64,000 nt of DNA, from the NCBI RefSeq assembly GCF_014651535.1, contig NZ_BMXB01000003.1:124001-188000 (forward strand). The letters are read 5' to 3'. Made by a program: the position numbers and the translations under genes. The notes below the pieces were generated by a model. The model made no database searches, was not told the origin of the DNA, and saw nothing but the letters and a program-made list of their open reading frames with translations. The stretch's first letter is position 1, and each line of letters opens with the position of its first letter. This document shows positions 8,737-17,197 of this stretch, one piece after another. The stretch is from Salinimicrobium marinum (GTDB taxonomy: Bacteria; Bacteroidota; Bacteroidia; Flavobacteriales; Flavobacteriaceae).

Positions 8737-9330
8737 TCAGTTCTTCTCAGGAGTCACCATAATATGCGCCCTGTGAGTGCCGGGATCCATGAGCCATGGC
8801 ATTCCGGGAGCATGTGGTTTATCTGGTAATCCGGTGGATTCTGTGGTTGCAAAAGGAGTGTAGATCACATACCGGAAATACGAATCACTTAATTCACCGG
8901 TCTCTTTGTTGTAATTTTCGTCGTCTCCACTAAGAATATAAAGCATGGAGGGAGCATCGGGCATTTCCAAGGTTCCCGATTCCACTTCCTGTTTTCTGGT
9001 TTCGCGAATGCTCATCATATCACTTCCCGCGGCCTGCAGTTCTCTTCCGCGCTTCATAAAAGGTTCCAGTTTTTTTGAATAACAGGATATATTGATGCCT
9101 TTTTTGGAAGGATCATCAGCCAGACACACCATGTTATTGGTGCCTTCCCTCAGGACGACCATTTTACCCGATTCGTCATAACCGTACACCATAGCTGCAT
9201 CTCTGTCTTCTCCCGGTGCAGGGAGAACAGCAGTTTTGATCTGGATCTCTGGTGATAAAATTTCCTGTTTTTGCTGTGCAGTAACAGTAAGGCCTAAAAG
9301 GAATAGAAAGGTAAATGCCGGTATTTTCAT
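8737..9330 (-). CDS. exported conserved hypothetical protein
   Basis: A 197-residue protein of unknown function. Residues 1-18 form a signal peptide (KIPAFTFLFLLGLTVTAQ) with a likely cleavage after TAQ, so it should be periplasmic or secreted. The mature part has two Cys (in NMVCLADD and INISCYSK), which could form a disulfide, a Pro-rich segment and a distinctive tail PHAPGMPWLMDPGTHRAH. It converges with the VOC gene, 21 bases apart, and lies next to the hemerythrin-PAS gene. I recognise no enzymatic motif. Confidence 0.75.
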   Translation of the reverse strand: MKIPAFTFLFLLGLTVTAQQKQEILSPEIQIKTAVLPAPGEDRDAAMVYGYDESGKMVVLREGTNNMVCLADDPSKKGINISCYSKKLEPFMKRGRELQAAGSDMMSIRETRKQEVESGTLEMPDAPSMLYILSGDDENYNKETGELSDSYFRYVIYTPFATTESTGLPDKPHAPGMPWLMDPGTHRAHIMVTPEKN

Positions 9331-9419
9331 AATAGTATTTTTTAAACAAGTCCCTGTATGATTTTAAAGATAAGAAAAATCAATACAGGAACTTTAATGC
9401 CAGCGTGTATTCCTATAAA

Positions 9420-10406
9420 TTAATCCCAGTCCAGCAACCTTTTTTCTCCTTCTATATTCTTAATATCTGTAATATCCTGGGACATTTCGATCACACCGCG
9501 ATATTTTTTTTCAGTATCTCTTACTGCGAAATACCTGATGTAGATAAGCCGACCTTTGAAATTGATCCAGAAAGAAGATTCATTTTTAGTGCCTTTTCTG
9601 AATTCTTCCAGAATACGTAATACGGTACCCACACTTTTCGGCGGATGACAGAATTTTACTTCGCGACCAATGATGCCTGCACTTCTTGGAAAAACACGTT
9701 CTTCACCGCGGTTGTAAAAAATCACCTTGTCATTTTCATCTACATATGTAATATCCAGCGGCATGGTTTTAAGCAGAAGATTTACCTGTTCCACTGTCAT
9801 ATATCCTTCATCATAGTGAGCTGTATTTTCTGTCGAAAAAGTGAGTTCCCGTCGCGTATGATCCTGGCTGGGGTGAATATATTCTTCTTCTTCTTCTTCT
9901 TCTTTTACCTCGGGATAAGCTGCGGGCTCTTCAGGAAGCATCCAGCCAATCTCTTCTTCCCCTTTTCTTACCTGTTTCCAGTCTTCCTCCGTCAGTAGGC
10001 TAAGTGCATTTGGGAAAAGCACCGAATCTTCAACATCAAGTAATCTAAAGATGCTGCTAATCAGGTAGTGTGCATCCTGATTTATTTCTGAATAATCGCT
10101 GTTTTCGATCTTCTTCCGAAGTAATCTGAACTGGTCTCTGATGGTGTCATGAAACGACCACATATTTTTGGAAGGCCCGGTCCAGCCTTTATGCTCCAGC
10201 ACCGGAAAAAGCTGATTCTCCTTACGTTCAAACCGCCTTTCAATTTGCTGTAACTGATTAAAAACATTATAAAATTTCTGCTTTTCTGATTCAGGATCTG
10301 TTCCCTGTAGTTCCTCTCCAAGTCTTTGGATCAGCTCCTTTTCTTTGGAATAGATGCTTACAGGATGGCCTGCCGGAAGAGTGGAAATATCAAGAGTCTC
10401 GTTCAT
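9420..10406 (-). CDS. hemerythrin-like and PAS domain protein (DUF438 type)
   Basis: A 328-residue cytosolic protein. Residues ~10-155 are a hemerythrin-like HHE four-helix bundle with His/Glu ligands in AGHPV, QIERRFERKENQLFP, WSFHDTIRDQF and DVEDSVLFP, able in principle to hold a di-iron centre. A poly-Glu linker (~170-180) follows, and residues ~205-325 are a PAS domain (LLLKTMPLDITYVDENDKV, FKGRLIYIRYFAVRD). The combination matches the C-terminal half of DUF438/PAS-hemerythrin proteins, which are linked to oxygen or nitric-oxide sensing and repair in other bacteria. No output kinase or DNA-binding domain is present, so any signalling would need a partner. A Crp/FNR-type palindrome lies upstream at 10520-10537. 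Confidence 0.85.
   Translation of the reverse strand: MNETLDISTLPAGHPVSIYSKEKELIQRLGEELQGTDPESEKQKFYNVFNQLQQIERRFERKENQLFPVLEHKGWTGPSKNMWSFHDTIRDQFRLLRKKIENSDYSEINQDAHYLISSIFRLLDVEDSVLFPNALSLLTEEDWKQVRKGEEEIGWMLPEEPAAYPEVKEEEEEEEYIHPSQDHTRRELTFSTENTAHYDEGYMTVEQVNLLLKTMPLDITYVDENDKVIFYNRGEERVFPRSAGIIGREVKFCHPPKSVGTVLRILEEFRKGTKNESSFWINFKGRLIYIRYFAVRDTEKKYRGVIEMSQDITDIKNIEGEKRLLDWD
9882..9905. repeat. in-frame TTC trinucleotide repeat
   Basis: Seven or more consecutive TTC units (GAA on the coding strand) inside the hemerythrin-PAS gene encode a run of six Glu in the linker between the two domains. Slippage here would change linker length without shifting the frame. Confidence 0.85.
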
Positions 10407-10519
10407 GTTTTAAATTTTTGATCCGGAAGGAGTTTAAGAGCGAGTGAGAATGTGAGTTTGAACCCTTTACCGGTTTGTTAGTTAATCGAGACAAAGAAAA
10501 GAGGAAAAATCAGGCTGAT

Positions 10520-10537
10520 TTATGACTCTGGTCACAA
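10520..10537. promoter_or_regulatory. Crp/FNR-family palindrome
   Basis: TTATGAC-TCTG-GTCACAA is a 7+7 inverted repeat with one mismatch. It fits the TTGTGA-N6-TCACAA operator of Crp/FNR/HcpR-type regulators except for one base. It lies about 115 bases upstream of the hemerythrin-PAS start (minus strand) and about 195 bases upstream of the U32 gene (plus strand), in a divergent 324-base gap that otherwise holds only the U32 promoter. Given the hemerythrin gene, an oxygen- or NO-responsive regulator is a reasonable guess. Confidence 0.5.
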
Positions 10538-10626
10538 GCGATATTTCAGATAAAAGTAACCTTTGGCAAGTAATATTGTTGGCCTTTACTTCGGAAAAAT
10601 AACTTCCTGAAATATGATTTTCGTCA

Positions 10627-10657
10627 CTTTTTATTGGAAGCCTGATCCATACTTTTG
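10627..10657 (+). promoter_or_regulatory. Bacteroidota-type promoter of the U32 gene
   Basis: TACTTTTG at 10650-10657 matches the -7 box TAnnTTTG, with a CTTTT stretch 19 bases upstream standing in for the -33 TTTG box. The predicted start is near 10664, leaving a leader of about 65 bases before the ATG at 10731. This argues against the longer open frame that begins at 10614, upstream of the promoter. Confidence 0.55.
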
Positions 10658-10730
10658 CAGCGTTTTTTCGGGCGCAAAGGCTTCTGAAGAAATGGATTTA
10701 AAAGCTGAAAGGAAATTAAAGATAAAAGTA

Positions 10731-11975
10731 ATGAAACGCGGATCTGAGAAAATAGAATTAATGGCACCTGCCGGAAACTTTGAATCGCTGCAGGCTGCAT
10801 TGGACAATGGTGCCGATTCAGTTTATTTTGGGGTGGAACAACTTAATATGAGGGCTCGCGCTTCCATTAATTTTACGATAGATGACCTTCTGGAAATCGT
10901 TACAAAGTGTGAGAAAAAAAACGTTCGTACCTATCTAACCCTCAACACCATTATCTATGACCATGACCTGTCACTCATAAAAGTGGTGATGGCAAAAGCA
11001 AAAGAAGCAGGAATCACCGCTGTGATTGCATCAGATCAGGCAGTAATTGCTTCTGCCAGAAGTATGGAGGTGGCAGTCCATATTTCAACGCAACTAAATA
11101 TCACGAATGTGGAAACGGTTAAATTCTACAGTTTGTTTGCCGAAACCATGGTGCTTTCCAGAGAACTGAGTTTAAGGCAGGTGAAGAAGATCACAGATCA
11201 GATAGAAAAAGAGCAGATCAAAGGACCTTCAGGGGAACTGGTGAAAGTTGAAATATTTGGACACGGGGCATTGTGCATGGCAGTTTCCGGAAAATGTTAT
11301 CTGAGCCTGCATTCTAATAACTCCTCTGCCAATCGTGGTGCCTGTAAACAAAACTGCCGTAAAAAGTATACAGTGGTCGATCAGGAATCGGGGTTTGAGA
11401 TCGAGATCGACAATGAATATATGATGTCGCCTAAAGATCTTTGTACTATCAACTTTTTGGATGAGGTACTGGAAGCCGGGGTCCAGGTACTTAAGATTGA
11501 AGGTCGTGGACGGGCTCCCGAATATGTTGCCACGGTCACAAAAGCCTACCGGGAAGCGATCGATTCCTGGTATGAAGGAACTTATACCGAAGATAAACTG
11601 GAGGGCTGGATGGAACGGCTCAGCACCGTTTATAACCGCGGATTCTGGAGCGGGTATTATTTGGGACAAAAGCTGGGGGAATGGAGCAAAACATCGGGAT
11701 CTCAAGCTACACAGAAGAAAGTGTACGTGGGGAAAGGGGTACATTATTTTCCAAAAGCAGGAATTGCTGAATTTAAAATTGAAGCCTACAACATTAAAAA
11801 AGGAGATAAGATCCTTGTCACCGGACCCAGCACGGGGGCTCAGGAGTTGGTAATTGAAGAGATGCTGGTAAACGACCTTGCTGCAGAGGCAGCAAAAAAA
11901 GGTGATAACTGCACTATTAAACTGCCTTTCAGGGTACGGATGTCTGATAAGCTTTACAAATTGGTAGAAGCGTAA
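10731..11975 (+). CDS. U32 family protein (RlhA/TrhP-like RNA hydroxylation family)
   Basis: A 414-residue member of the peptidase U32 family. The N-terminus MKRGSEKIELMAPAGN is the family hallmark, followed by a TIM-barrel-like region (GADSVYFGVEQLNMRA, TYLTLNTI, HISTQLNITN) and the signature EIFGHGALCMAVSGKCYLS. The Cys pairs LC...KC and GACKQNC are the probable Fe-S ligands in this family. Characterised members hydroxylate RNA (E. coli RlhA on 23S rRNA, TrhP on tRNA wobble uridine) or act in anaerobic ubiquinone synthesis (UbiU/UbiV); none is a convincing protease. The frame extends upstream to 10614, but that part precedes the promoter and lacks family similarity. A ferredoxin gene starts one base after the stop, suggesting an electron donor. 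Confidence 0.88.
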   Translation: MKRGSEKIELMAPAGNFESLQAALDNGADSVYFGVEQLNMRARASINFTIDDLLEIVTKCEKKNVRTYLTLNTIIYDHDLSLIKVVMAKAKEAGITAVIASDQAVIASARSMEVAVHISTQLNITNVETVKFYSLFAETMVLSRELSLRQVKKITDQIEKEQIKGPSGELVKVEIFGHGALCMAVSGKCYLSLHSNNSSANRGACKQNCRKKYTVVDQESGFEIEIDNEYMMSPKDLCTINFLDEVLEAGVQVLKIEGRGRAPEYVATVTKAYREAIDSWYEGTYTEDKLEGWMERLSTVYNRGFWSGYYLGQKLGEWSKTSGSQATQKKVYVGKGVHYFPKAGIAEFKIEAYNIKKGDKILVTGPSTGAQELVIEEMLVNDLAAEAAKKGDNCTIKLPFRVRMSDKLYKLVEA

Positions 11976-11976
11976 G

Positions 11977-12207
11977 ATGGTAGTGATCACGCTTCAGCGA
12001 AAAAAATGCATAGGCTGCAATTACTGTGTTGAATTGGCACCTGGACAATTCCGGATGTCAAAAAAAGATGGCAAAAGTGTTCTGCTGAAGGCTGTTGACA
12101 AAAAAGGGTTTCACACCTTAAAATCATCAGATCATGGGATTCTGGAAACTTCAGAAGCGGCAGCAAAAGCCTGTCCGGTGAATATTATTTCTGTGAAACT
12201 TAAATGA
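11977..12207 (+). CDS. 4Fe-4S ferredoxin
   Basis: A 76-residue small soluble ferredoxin with a single-cluster pattern: C11-x2-C14-x2-C17 (KCIGCNYCVE) and C66-P (KACPVNII). The start ATG lies one base after the stop of the U32 gene, so the two are translationally coupled. Basic N- and C-terminal segments surround the cluster. The linkage suggests electron delivery to the U32 enzyme, whose family needs Fe-S chemistry, but it could also serve other redox partners. Confidence 0.9.
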   Translation: MVVITLQRKKCIGCNYCVELAPGQFRMSKKDGKSVLLKAVDKKGFHTLKSSDHGILETSEAAAKACPVNIISVKLK

Positions 12208-12244
12208 AATATTCAGAAGCGGGAATTTTCAGAAGAAGATTGTT

Positions 12245-12436
12245 TCAGGAAAACATAAGAGTCCAGAAATAGCTAACAATTTCATGTTCTTTTTCAGCAT
12301 AAAGAATGTACAGGATCAAAGCTATGGATAATATTGCCACTATAATATGTGCGTATTGACAAAAAACAGCATCCCATATCGTCCAGTGCCCCGATTCTTT
12401 TAGTAGTTCCCTTTCGTCTTTACTGATGTTAAGCAT
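12245..12436 (-). CDS. small single-pass membrane protein, hypothetical
   Basis: A 63-residue open frame with one hydrophobic helix (residues ~29-47, HIIVAILSIALILYILYA) between a charged N-terminal segment (ISKDERELLKES) and a short tail with another hydrophobic patch. There is no clear ribosome-binding site and no recognisable family. It is transcribed towards the ferredoxin gene. The amino-acid composition is protein-like, but coding status is uncertain. Confidence 0.4.
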   Translation of the reverse strand: MLNISKDERELLKESGHWTIWDAVFCQYAHIIVAILSIALILYILYAEKEHEIVSYFWTLMFS

Positions 12437-12900
12437 AGCTCATTTCTTGTGCCATCAAAGAGTATAGGGGATGTTCTTTCGCTGACTTAATTAACTTTAT
12501 ATCACTAAGTTAAAAAAAATATTAAATAATGGTTTACCTTTTTTGTTAATTAAATGCATGTTTACTATGCCTTTCTGTTGAACCCTCTGTTTATGCGGGT
12601 AAAATATTAAAAAAAAATGCCTGAATAATTTATAGTAATTCTTGTTGGTGTTTGTTCCTTATCGTAAGAACAGAGTTTCATCAGTAAATTTGCTTTTGAG
12701 GAAAAACAGTGCTTTTACATCCATGAGAAAACTATCAACCGCGGACTTACCACGTTCACTGTTCACCTGCGGCTCTTTCATTTTAAAGGGCTAAAATTAT
12801 TTTATTGTAAATTGTGTTTTCTTTTATCAAGTTTTAGCTTTTTAAAAGCATTTCCGGTTTACATTTTCCTACAAATTTATTACATTTTAAAAAAAAGCCT
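12437..12900. other. intergenic region upstream of glgP
   Basis: AT-rich 464-base gap. It contains no convincing gene; the only plus-strand ATG frame of note (12723-12794, 23 codons) has no supporting signal. TAAATTTG at 12685-12692 matches a -7 box, but the nearest TTTG lies 30 bases upstream, too far for the usual spacing. The glgP promoter is therefore not fixed. Confidence 0.5.
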
Positions 12901-15393
12901 ATGAAGACACCAAATAAGAAAATAGAAAGTTATTTTTCCTCCAACGGCATAGTTTCTGGGAAATTGGGACTTTCAAAAGATGAAATTAAGGATTCTTTCC
13001 TTGAGAAGACTTTTTATGGATTGGGAAGAATTCCTGCTTTAGCTACTCAGAATGATTTTTATACTGCTATGGCATTTGCTATACGGGACAGGGTACTGCG
13101 ACAGTTTGTGAGGTCCACGCAGCAATTCAATGAAAAAGATGCCAGGGGAGTTGCTTATTTATCTGCAGAATATCTTCCCGGACCCCACCTGGGAAATAAT
13201 TTACTTAGTCTGGAAATCATTAAGGAAACCAGGGAAGCTCTTGCAGAGGTGAATCTGGATCTGGATGAGATTCTGGATCAGGAAGTGGAACCGGGATTGG
13301 GGAACGGAGGATTGGGAAGACTGGCTTCGTGTTATATGGATGCGATGGCAACCCTGGGGATTCCCTCCATTGCGTATGGGATTCGTTATGAATTTGGGAT
13401 CTTTAAACAGGAGATCCGGGATGGCTGGCAGGAAGAATCTACAGATAAGTGGCTGCATTACGGGAATCCGTGGGAGATCGTACGGCCCGAAATTGCGTAC
13501 GAAGTTCATTTTGGCGGAAAAACTGAATCTGGTATTGATGAGAAAGGCAATTATTCTGTTGCATGGAATGCCGATACTGTAATTAAAGGAGTTGCTTATG
13601 ATACCCCGATCCTGGGATATAAAAGTAACGGAATCATCATGAGGTTGTGGAAGGCTGAAGCAATAGAATCCTTTGACTTTTCAATTTATAATTCCGGAGA
13701 TTATTATAAGGCTGTGGAAAAGAAAATGCGGTCCGAAAATCTTACCAAAGTTCTGTATCCCAACGATGAAAACCTTCAGGGAAAGGAGCTGAGGTTAAAA
13801 CAGCAGTATTTCTTTGTTTGTTGTTCTTTAAAAGACACCATCAGGCTTCACCTGTTACAGGGTAGAAAACTGGACCAACTTCATGATAAATTCACTATTC
13901 AGTTAAATGATACGCATCCATCCATTGCGGTAGCCGAGCTCATGCGATTACTGGTAGACGAACATAAAATGGAATGGGAAAAAGCCTGGCATGTGACGCG
14001 CCATACCTTTGCGTATACAAATCACACCCTGCTGCCTGAAGCCCTGGAAAAATGGTCGATAGATCTGTTCGGCAGACTTTTACCACGACATCTTGAGATC
14101 ATATATGAAATAAACAGTAGATTTCTCAATGAACTTAGGGAACTTCAATACAGTGCAAACAAAATTGCCCGTATGTCTCTGATCGAAGAAAGCGGCGAGC
14201 CAAGTATACGAATGGCACATCTTGCCACTGTGGGAAGTTTTAAGGTGAACGGAGTTTCTGCCCTTCATTCGAGACTACTGAAGGAACAGGTTTTAAACGA
14301 TTTTGCCGAGCTATGGCCCGATAAGTTTACGAATGTTACCAATGGAATCTCACATCGAAGATTTTTGGTAGTTAGTAATCCTGCTTTATCTGACTTAATT
14401 TCTGAAAAAATAGGCAGGGACTGGCTTACAGATCTTTATAAACTGAAAGGACTTGAAGCTTTTGCTGAGGATGAGGATTTTCAGAAAAAATGGATGGACA
14501 TAAAACTGGAGAATAAAAAAGCCCTGTCGAAGCATATCGAAGAATACGCGGGAGTAAAGATTGACCCAACTATGATGTTTGATGTCCAGGTGAAAAGGAT
14601 CCACGAATATAAACGGCAGCACCTGAAGGTACTTCACATTCTTAGTCTTTACCGTCGAATTAAGAAAGGAGAGGGAGAACGCATATCTCCAACGGCCTTT
14701 ATTTTTGCAGGAAAGGCTGCGCCCGGCTATTTTATGGCCAAAAGGATCATTAAATTGATCAGCTCGGTAGCCGATCTTGTAAACAAGGATCCAGATGTCA
14801 ATGGAAAACTAAAGGTGGTATTCATTCCTAATTTCAATGTGAAACTGGCGCAACGGATCTATCCGGCATCAGATCTTTCTGAACAGATCTCCATGGCAGG
14901 AAAAGAGGCTTCGGGGACAGGAAACATGAAGTTCGCCCTGAACGGAGCTCTGACCGTAGGAACGTTGGACGGAGCCAATGTGGAAATCAGGGATGAGGTA
15001 GGAAAGGAAAACTTCTTCCTTTTCGGATTAACCACCGAGGAAGTGCAGCAAACCCGGCAGGACGGTTATCGTCCTTCAGAATATTACGAGCAGAACAAGG
15101 AACTGCAGGGGATTCTGGATATGCTGATTTCCGGGGAGCTTTCAAACGGGGATACCGAATTGTTCAAACCCATTTTTGAAAATCTGCTGCAGCAGGATCC
15201 TTATTTACTACTGAAGGATTATCAGTCTTACATAGACTGCCAGGAAGAAATCCATGAGGCGTGGAGAAAACCAAAAGAATGGGCCAGAATGTCTATTCTG
15301 AATGTCGCCAATATGGGGAAATTTTCAAGTGACAGATCGATTCAGGATTATGTTGAAAAGATCTGGAACCTGCAACCCATAAAAGCCGATTAA
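12901..15393 (+). CDS. glgP: glycogen/maltodextrin phosphorylase
   Basis: An 830-residue GT35 enzyme that releases glucose-1-phosphate from glycogen or maltodextrin with pyridoxal phosphate. Visible signatures are GLGNGGLGRLASCYMDAMAT, NDTHPSIAVAELMRLL, NHTLLPEALEKW, the cofactor Lys677 in EASGTGNMKFALNGALT, and VGTLDGANVEI. Length is typical of the bacterial/eukaryotic phosphorylases of ~800-840 residues. Glycogen synthase lies 4 kb further on, but PhzF-like and xseAB genes intervene, so the two are not one operon. The start ATG is the first in frame and gives a normal N-terminus. Confidence 0.95.
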   Translation: MKTPNKKIESYFSSNGIVSGKLGLSKDEIKDSFLEKTFYGLGRIPALATQNDFYTAMAFAIRDRVLRQFVRSTQQFNEKDARGVAYLSAEYLPGPHLGNNLLSLEIIKETREALAEVNLDLDEILDQEVEPGLGNGGLGRLASCYMDAMATLGIPSIAYGIRYEFGIFKQEIRDGWQEESTDKWLHYGNPWEIVRPEIAYEVHFGGKTESGIDEKGNYSVAWNADTVIKGVAYDTPILGYKSNGIIMRLWKAEAIESFDFSIYNSGDYYKAVEKKMRSENLTKVLYPNDENLQGKELRLKQQYFFVCCSLKDTIRLHLLQGRKLDQLHDKFTIQLNDTHPSIAVAELMRLLVDEHKMEWEKAWHVTRHTFAYTNHTLLPEALEKWSIDLFGRLLPRHLEIIYEINSRFLNELRELQYSANKIARMSLIEESGEPSIRMAHLATVGSFKVNGVSALHSRLLKEQVLNDFAELWPDKFTNVTNGISHRRFLVVSNPALSDLISEKIGRDWLTDLYKLKGLEAFAEDEDFQKKWMDIKLENKKALSKHIEEYAGVKIDPTMMFDVQVKRIHEYKRQHLKVLHILSLYRRIKKGEGERISPTAFIFAGKAAPGYFMAKRIIKLISSVADLVNKDPDVNGKLKVVFIPNFNVKLAQRIYPASDLSEQISMAGKEASGTGNMKFALNGALTVGTLDGANVEIRDEVGKENFFLFGLTTEEVQQTRQDGYRPSEYYEQNKELQGILDMLISGELSNGDTELFKPIFENLLQQDPYLLLKDYQSYIDCQEEIHEAWRKPKEWARMSILNVANMGKFSSDRSIQDYVEKIWNLQPIKAD

Positions 15394-15423
15394 AATTTAA
15401 GATAAGAACTGCTTTAATAAAAG

Positions 15424-15493
15424 AACTGCCTGAAGAGGTTTTATTACTCCTAGTGAAAGCAGGAATAAGAAGCTTTTCAGGCAGTTTTATTTT
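15424..15493 (+). terminator. terminator after glgP
   Basis: The inverted repeat AACTGCCTGAA (15424-15434) / TTCAGGCAGTT (15476-15486) brackets a 41-base loop and is followed by TTATTTTTT. It lies about 30 bases past the glgP stop and between convergent genes. The loop is longer than usual. Confidence 0.6.
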
Positions 15494-15573
15494 TTAGGAA
15501 TAGGGGCCATGACTAACAAATAACTTCTTTTATAATCCAATAGTCCTGAAGCTTTGTAATTCCCTTTTATGAT

Positions 15574-16362
15574 TTATTCTGTAAAAATCTTTCCGATGGA
15601 ATAAGTTCTTGCTGCACCTGTAATTAATACCCTGTCTTCCCGGTTCCTACAGAATAACTTACCACCACGTTCGGACAATTGTTTGGCTGTGAGCTCCTGT
15701 TTTCCGAATTTAATACTCCAGTAAGGGATGAGGGAACAGTGGGCAGAGCCGGTTACAGGATCTTCAAAGACAGAAGCTCCGGGGGTGAAAAAGCGGGAAA
15801 CAAAATCACAATCGGTTCCTTTTGCAGTCACTATGACGCCGCCTGTACCTAGCTGTAGTTGATCAAAATGCAGCCGGTCAATCTCTATGTTCTTTACCGC
15901 TTCCTCATTTTCCAGGACCAGGACAAAATCCCTCGCTTTTAAAACTTCTATTGGCTGAATGTTCAAAGATTTACGCAGCAATTCCGGTAGTTCTGCAGGT
16001 TCAGGATTGCGGGCAGGGAAATTCAACGTGTACTTTGAATTTTCCGCTGTGACTTCCAGTTCTCCACTCCGGGTTTCGAAGAGGATCTTCTTTTTTGAAT
16101 ATTTCCTGATTTTTCGAAGGGCATGAGCGGTGGCAAGGGTTGCATGTCCGCAAAGATCCATTTCCATTTCGGGTGTGAACCACCTTAGTTCAATTCTATA
16201 ACCGGAATCCACAAAAAATGCAGTTTCGGCTACTGCATTTTCTTTTGCTATTTTCAGCAGTAAATCATCTGGAAGCCATTCTGAAAGCGGTACTACGCAG
16301 GCAGGGTTTCCCGAAAAGATTTCTTCTGTAAAGGCGTCTATTTGATAAAGGTGTAATTGCAT
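15574..16362 (-). CDS. PhzF-family isomerase-like protein
   Basis: A 262-residue protein of the PhzF/diaminopimelate-epimerase fold. The first half has IDAFTEEIFSGNPACVV and catalytic Glu46 in NAVAETAFF, plus LRWFTPEMEMDLCGHATLA. The second half has SRFFTPGASVFEDPVTGSAHC. Family members isomerise small metabolites, as PhzF does in phenazine synthesis, but no phenazine genes are present, so the substrate is unknown. It converges with glgP and is followed upstream by a small membrane-protein gene on the same strand. Confidence 0.9.
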   Translation of the reverse strand: MQLHLYQIDAFTEEIFSGNPACVVPLSEWLPDDLLLKIAKENAVAETAFFVDSGYRIELRWFTPEMEMDLCGHATLATAHALRKIRKYSKKKILFETRSGELEVTAENSKYTLNFPARNPEPAELPELLRKSLNIQPIEVLKARDFVLVLENEEAVKNIEIDRLHFDQLQLGTGGVIVTAKGTDCDFVSRFFTPGASVFEDPVTGSAHCSLIPYWSIKFGKQELTAKQLSERGGKLFCRNREDRVLITGAARTYSIGKIFTE

Positions 16363-16452
16363 ATGTATTGATAAAAATAAGAAGCTAAAAGTAGGGAAAC
16401 CACAGCAATTAATTCCTCTTTTTGCAGGTTGAAAAAATGGCTTTTACGGGAG

Positions 16453-16614
16453 TTAATTCTGCTCTTTTCCCGGGTCTTGGCGTCTTTCTTTCCTTTCTTC
16501 GGAAGCTTCCTTCTCCGAAACCTGTTTCCTCAAACGAATGATGGTGTATACGATCACAGCTAAAAGGATTGCCCCCATGATCACCCCAAAACCTGTACTA
16601 AAATTATTTTGCAT
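16453..16614 (-). CDS. 53-residue single-pass membrane protein
   Basis: Small gene found by reading the gap. ATG at 16614, stop TAA at 16453-16455. A hydrophobic helix at residues ~9-27 (FGVIMGAILLAVIVYTIIR) is followed by a highly charged tail rich in Glu, Arg and Lys (KEASEERKERRQDPGKEQN), giving an N-out/C-in type topology. AGGAAG lies 4-9 bases before the ATG as a plausible ribosome-binding site. It matches no family I recognise; the single helix plus charged cytoplasmic tail is common among small regulatory or complex-stabilising membrane proteins. Confidence 0.6.
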   Translation of the reverse strand: MQNNFSTGFGVIMGAILLAVIVYTIIRLRKQVSEKEASEERKERRQDPGKEQN

Positions 16615-16823
16615 GTTCTTCCTTATTTATAGCAAACAGCCTATTTCAGAAATATGTTTGATTTTTGGAACCAGCTGTTCATTTATCTGAATTTAAAAAG
16701 CAGGATAAGATTAGCCTTAACTTTAAGAAACAATTGTCTTTTTTATGGGAAAATTTTAATACTGGCAGCGATAAAATAATCTGATTTTCAGTTACTTTTA
16801 AAATTCACCTTAAATTTAAAGCC

Positions 16824-17174
16824 ATGGTGCAATTCGGAATTTGGATGTTTGACGAGAAACTGGGAATAATAGGCCGCCCCGAGAATTTACCTGAATTATA
16901 TCTGAATAATGATCAGATTTGGGAAATCAAAGAAACCTCTCTGGGAAAAGTATGGAAATGGCCTATAGAATTCGCGCCCAATCAGTGGTTTTCACCCAAG
17001 GTGGCAGATGACTTTAATAAAACCTTTTTTTATGCCCATAATTTCTTTAAAGGATTTCGCCCGCCCGAATCTTCTGAAGATCTTGACCTGGACATGAGAA
17101 CAGTTGAATTACAAACAGATTTATTAAGTGACTATTTCCCGGGACCTGATGGCGGACAGGAAATCAGAGTATAA
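16824..17174 (+). CDS. conserved hypothetical protein, aromatic-rich
   Basis: A 116-residue soluble protein without signal peptide or membrane segment. It is rich in Trp and Phe (FGIWMFDEK, IWEIKETSLGKVWKWPIEF, NQWFSPKVADDF) and ends in an acidic helix and PGPDGG. No family is recognised. The composition and fold-like alternation argue it is real. It is alone on the plus strand, converging with xseB. Confidence 0.6.
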   Translation: MVQFGIWMFDEKLGIIGRPENLPELYLNNDQIWEIKETSLGKVWKWPIEFAPNQWFSPKVADDFNKTFFYAHNFFKGFRPPESSEDLDLDMRTVELQTDLLSDYFPGPDGGQEIRV

Positions 17175-17197
17175 ATTAAAATGTTTAGGAGCCACTT

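Noticed and set aside
9882-9905. TTC repeat as part of a CRISPR or mobile element
   Set aside because: The units are three bases long with no spacers and they lie inside an intact gene.
10614-10730. N-terminal extension of the U32 protein by 39 codons
   Set aside because: The extension starts upstream of a good TAnnTTTG promoter box at 10650-10657 and has no similarity to the family, which normally begins M-K-x-x-x-E-L-(L/M)-A-P-A-G-N.
12723-12794. 23-codon frame starting ATG AGA AAA CTA in the glgP leader
   Set aside because: No ribosome-binding site, no codon bias and no attenuator-like hairpin; random frames of this length are common in AT-rich gaps.
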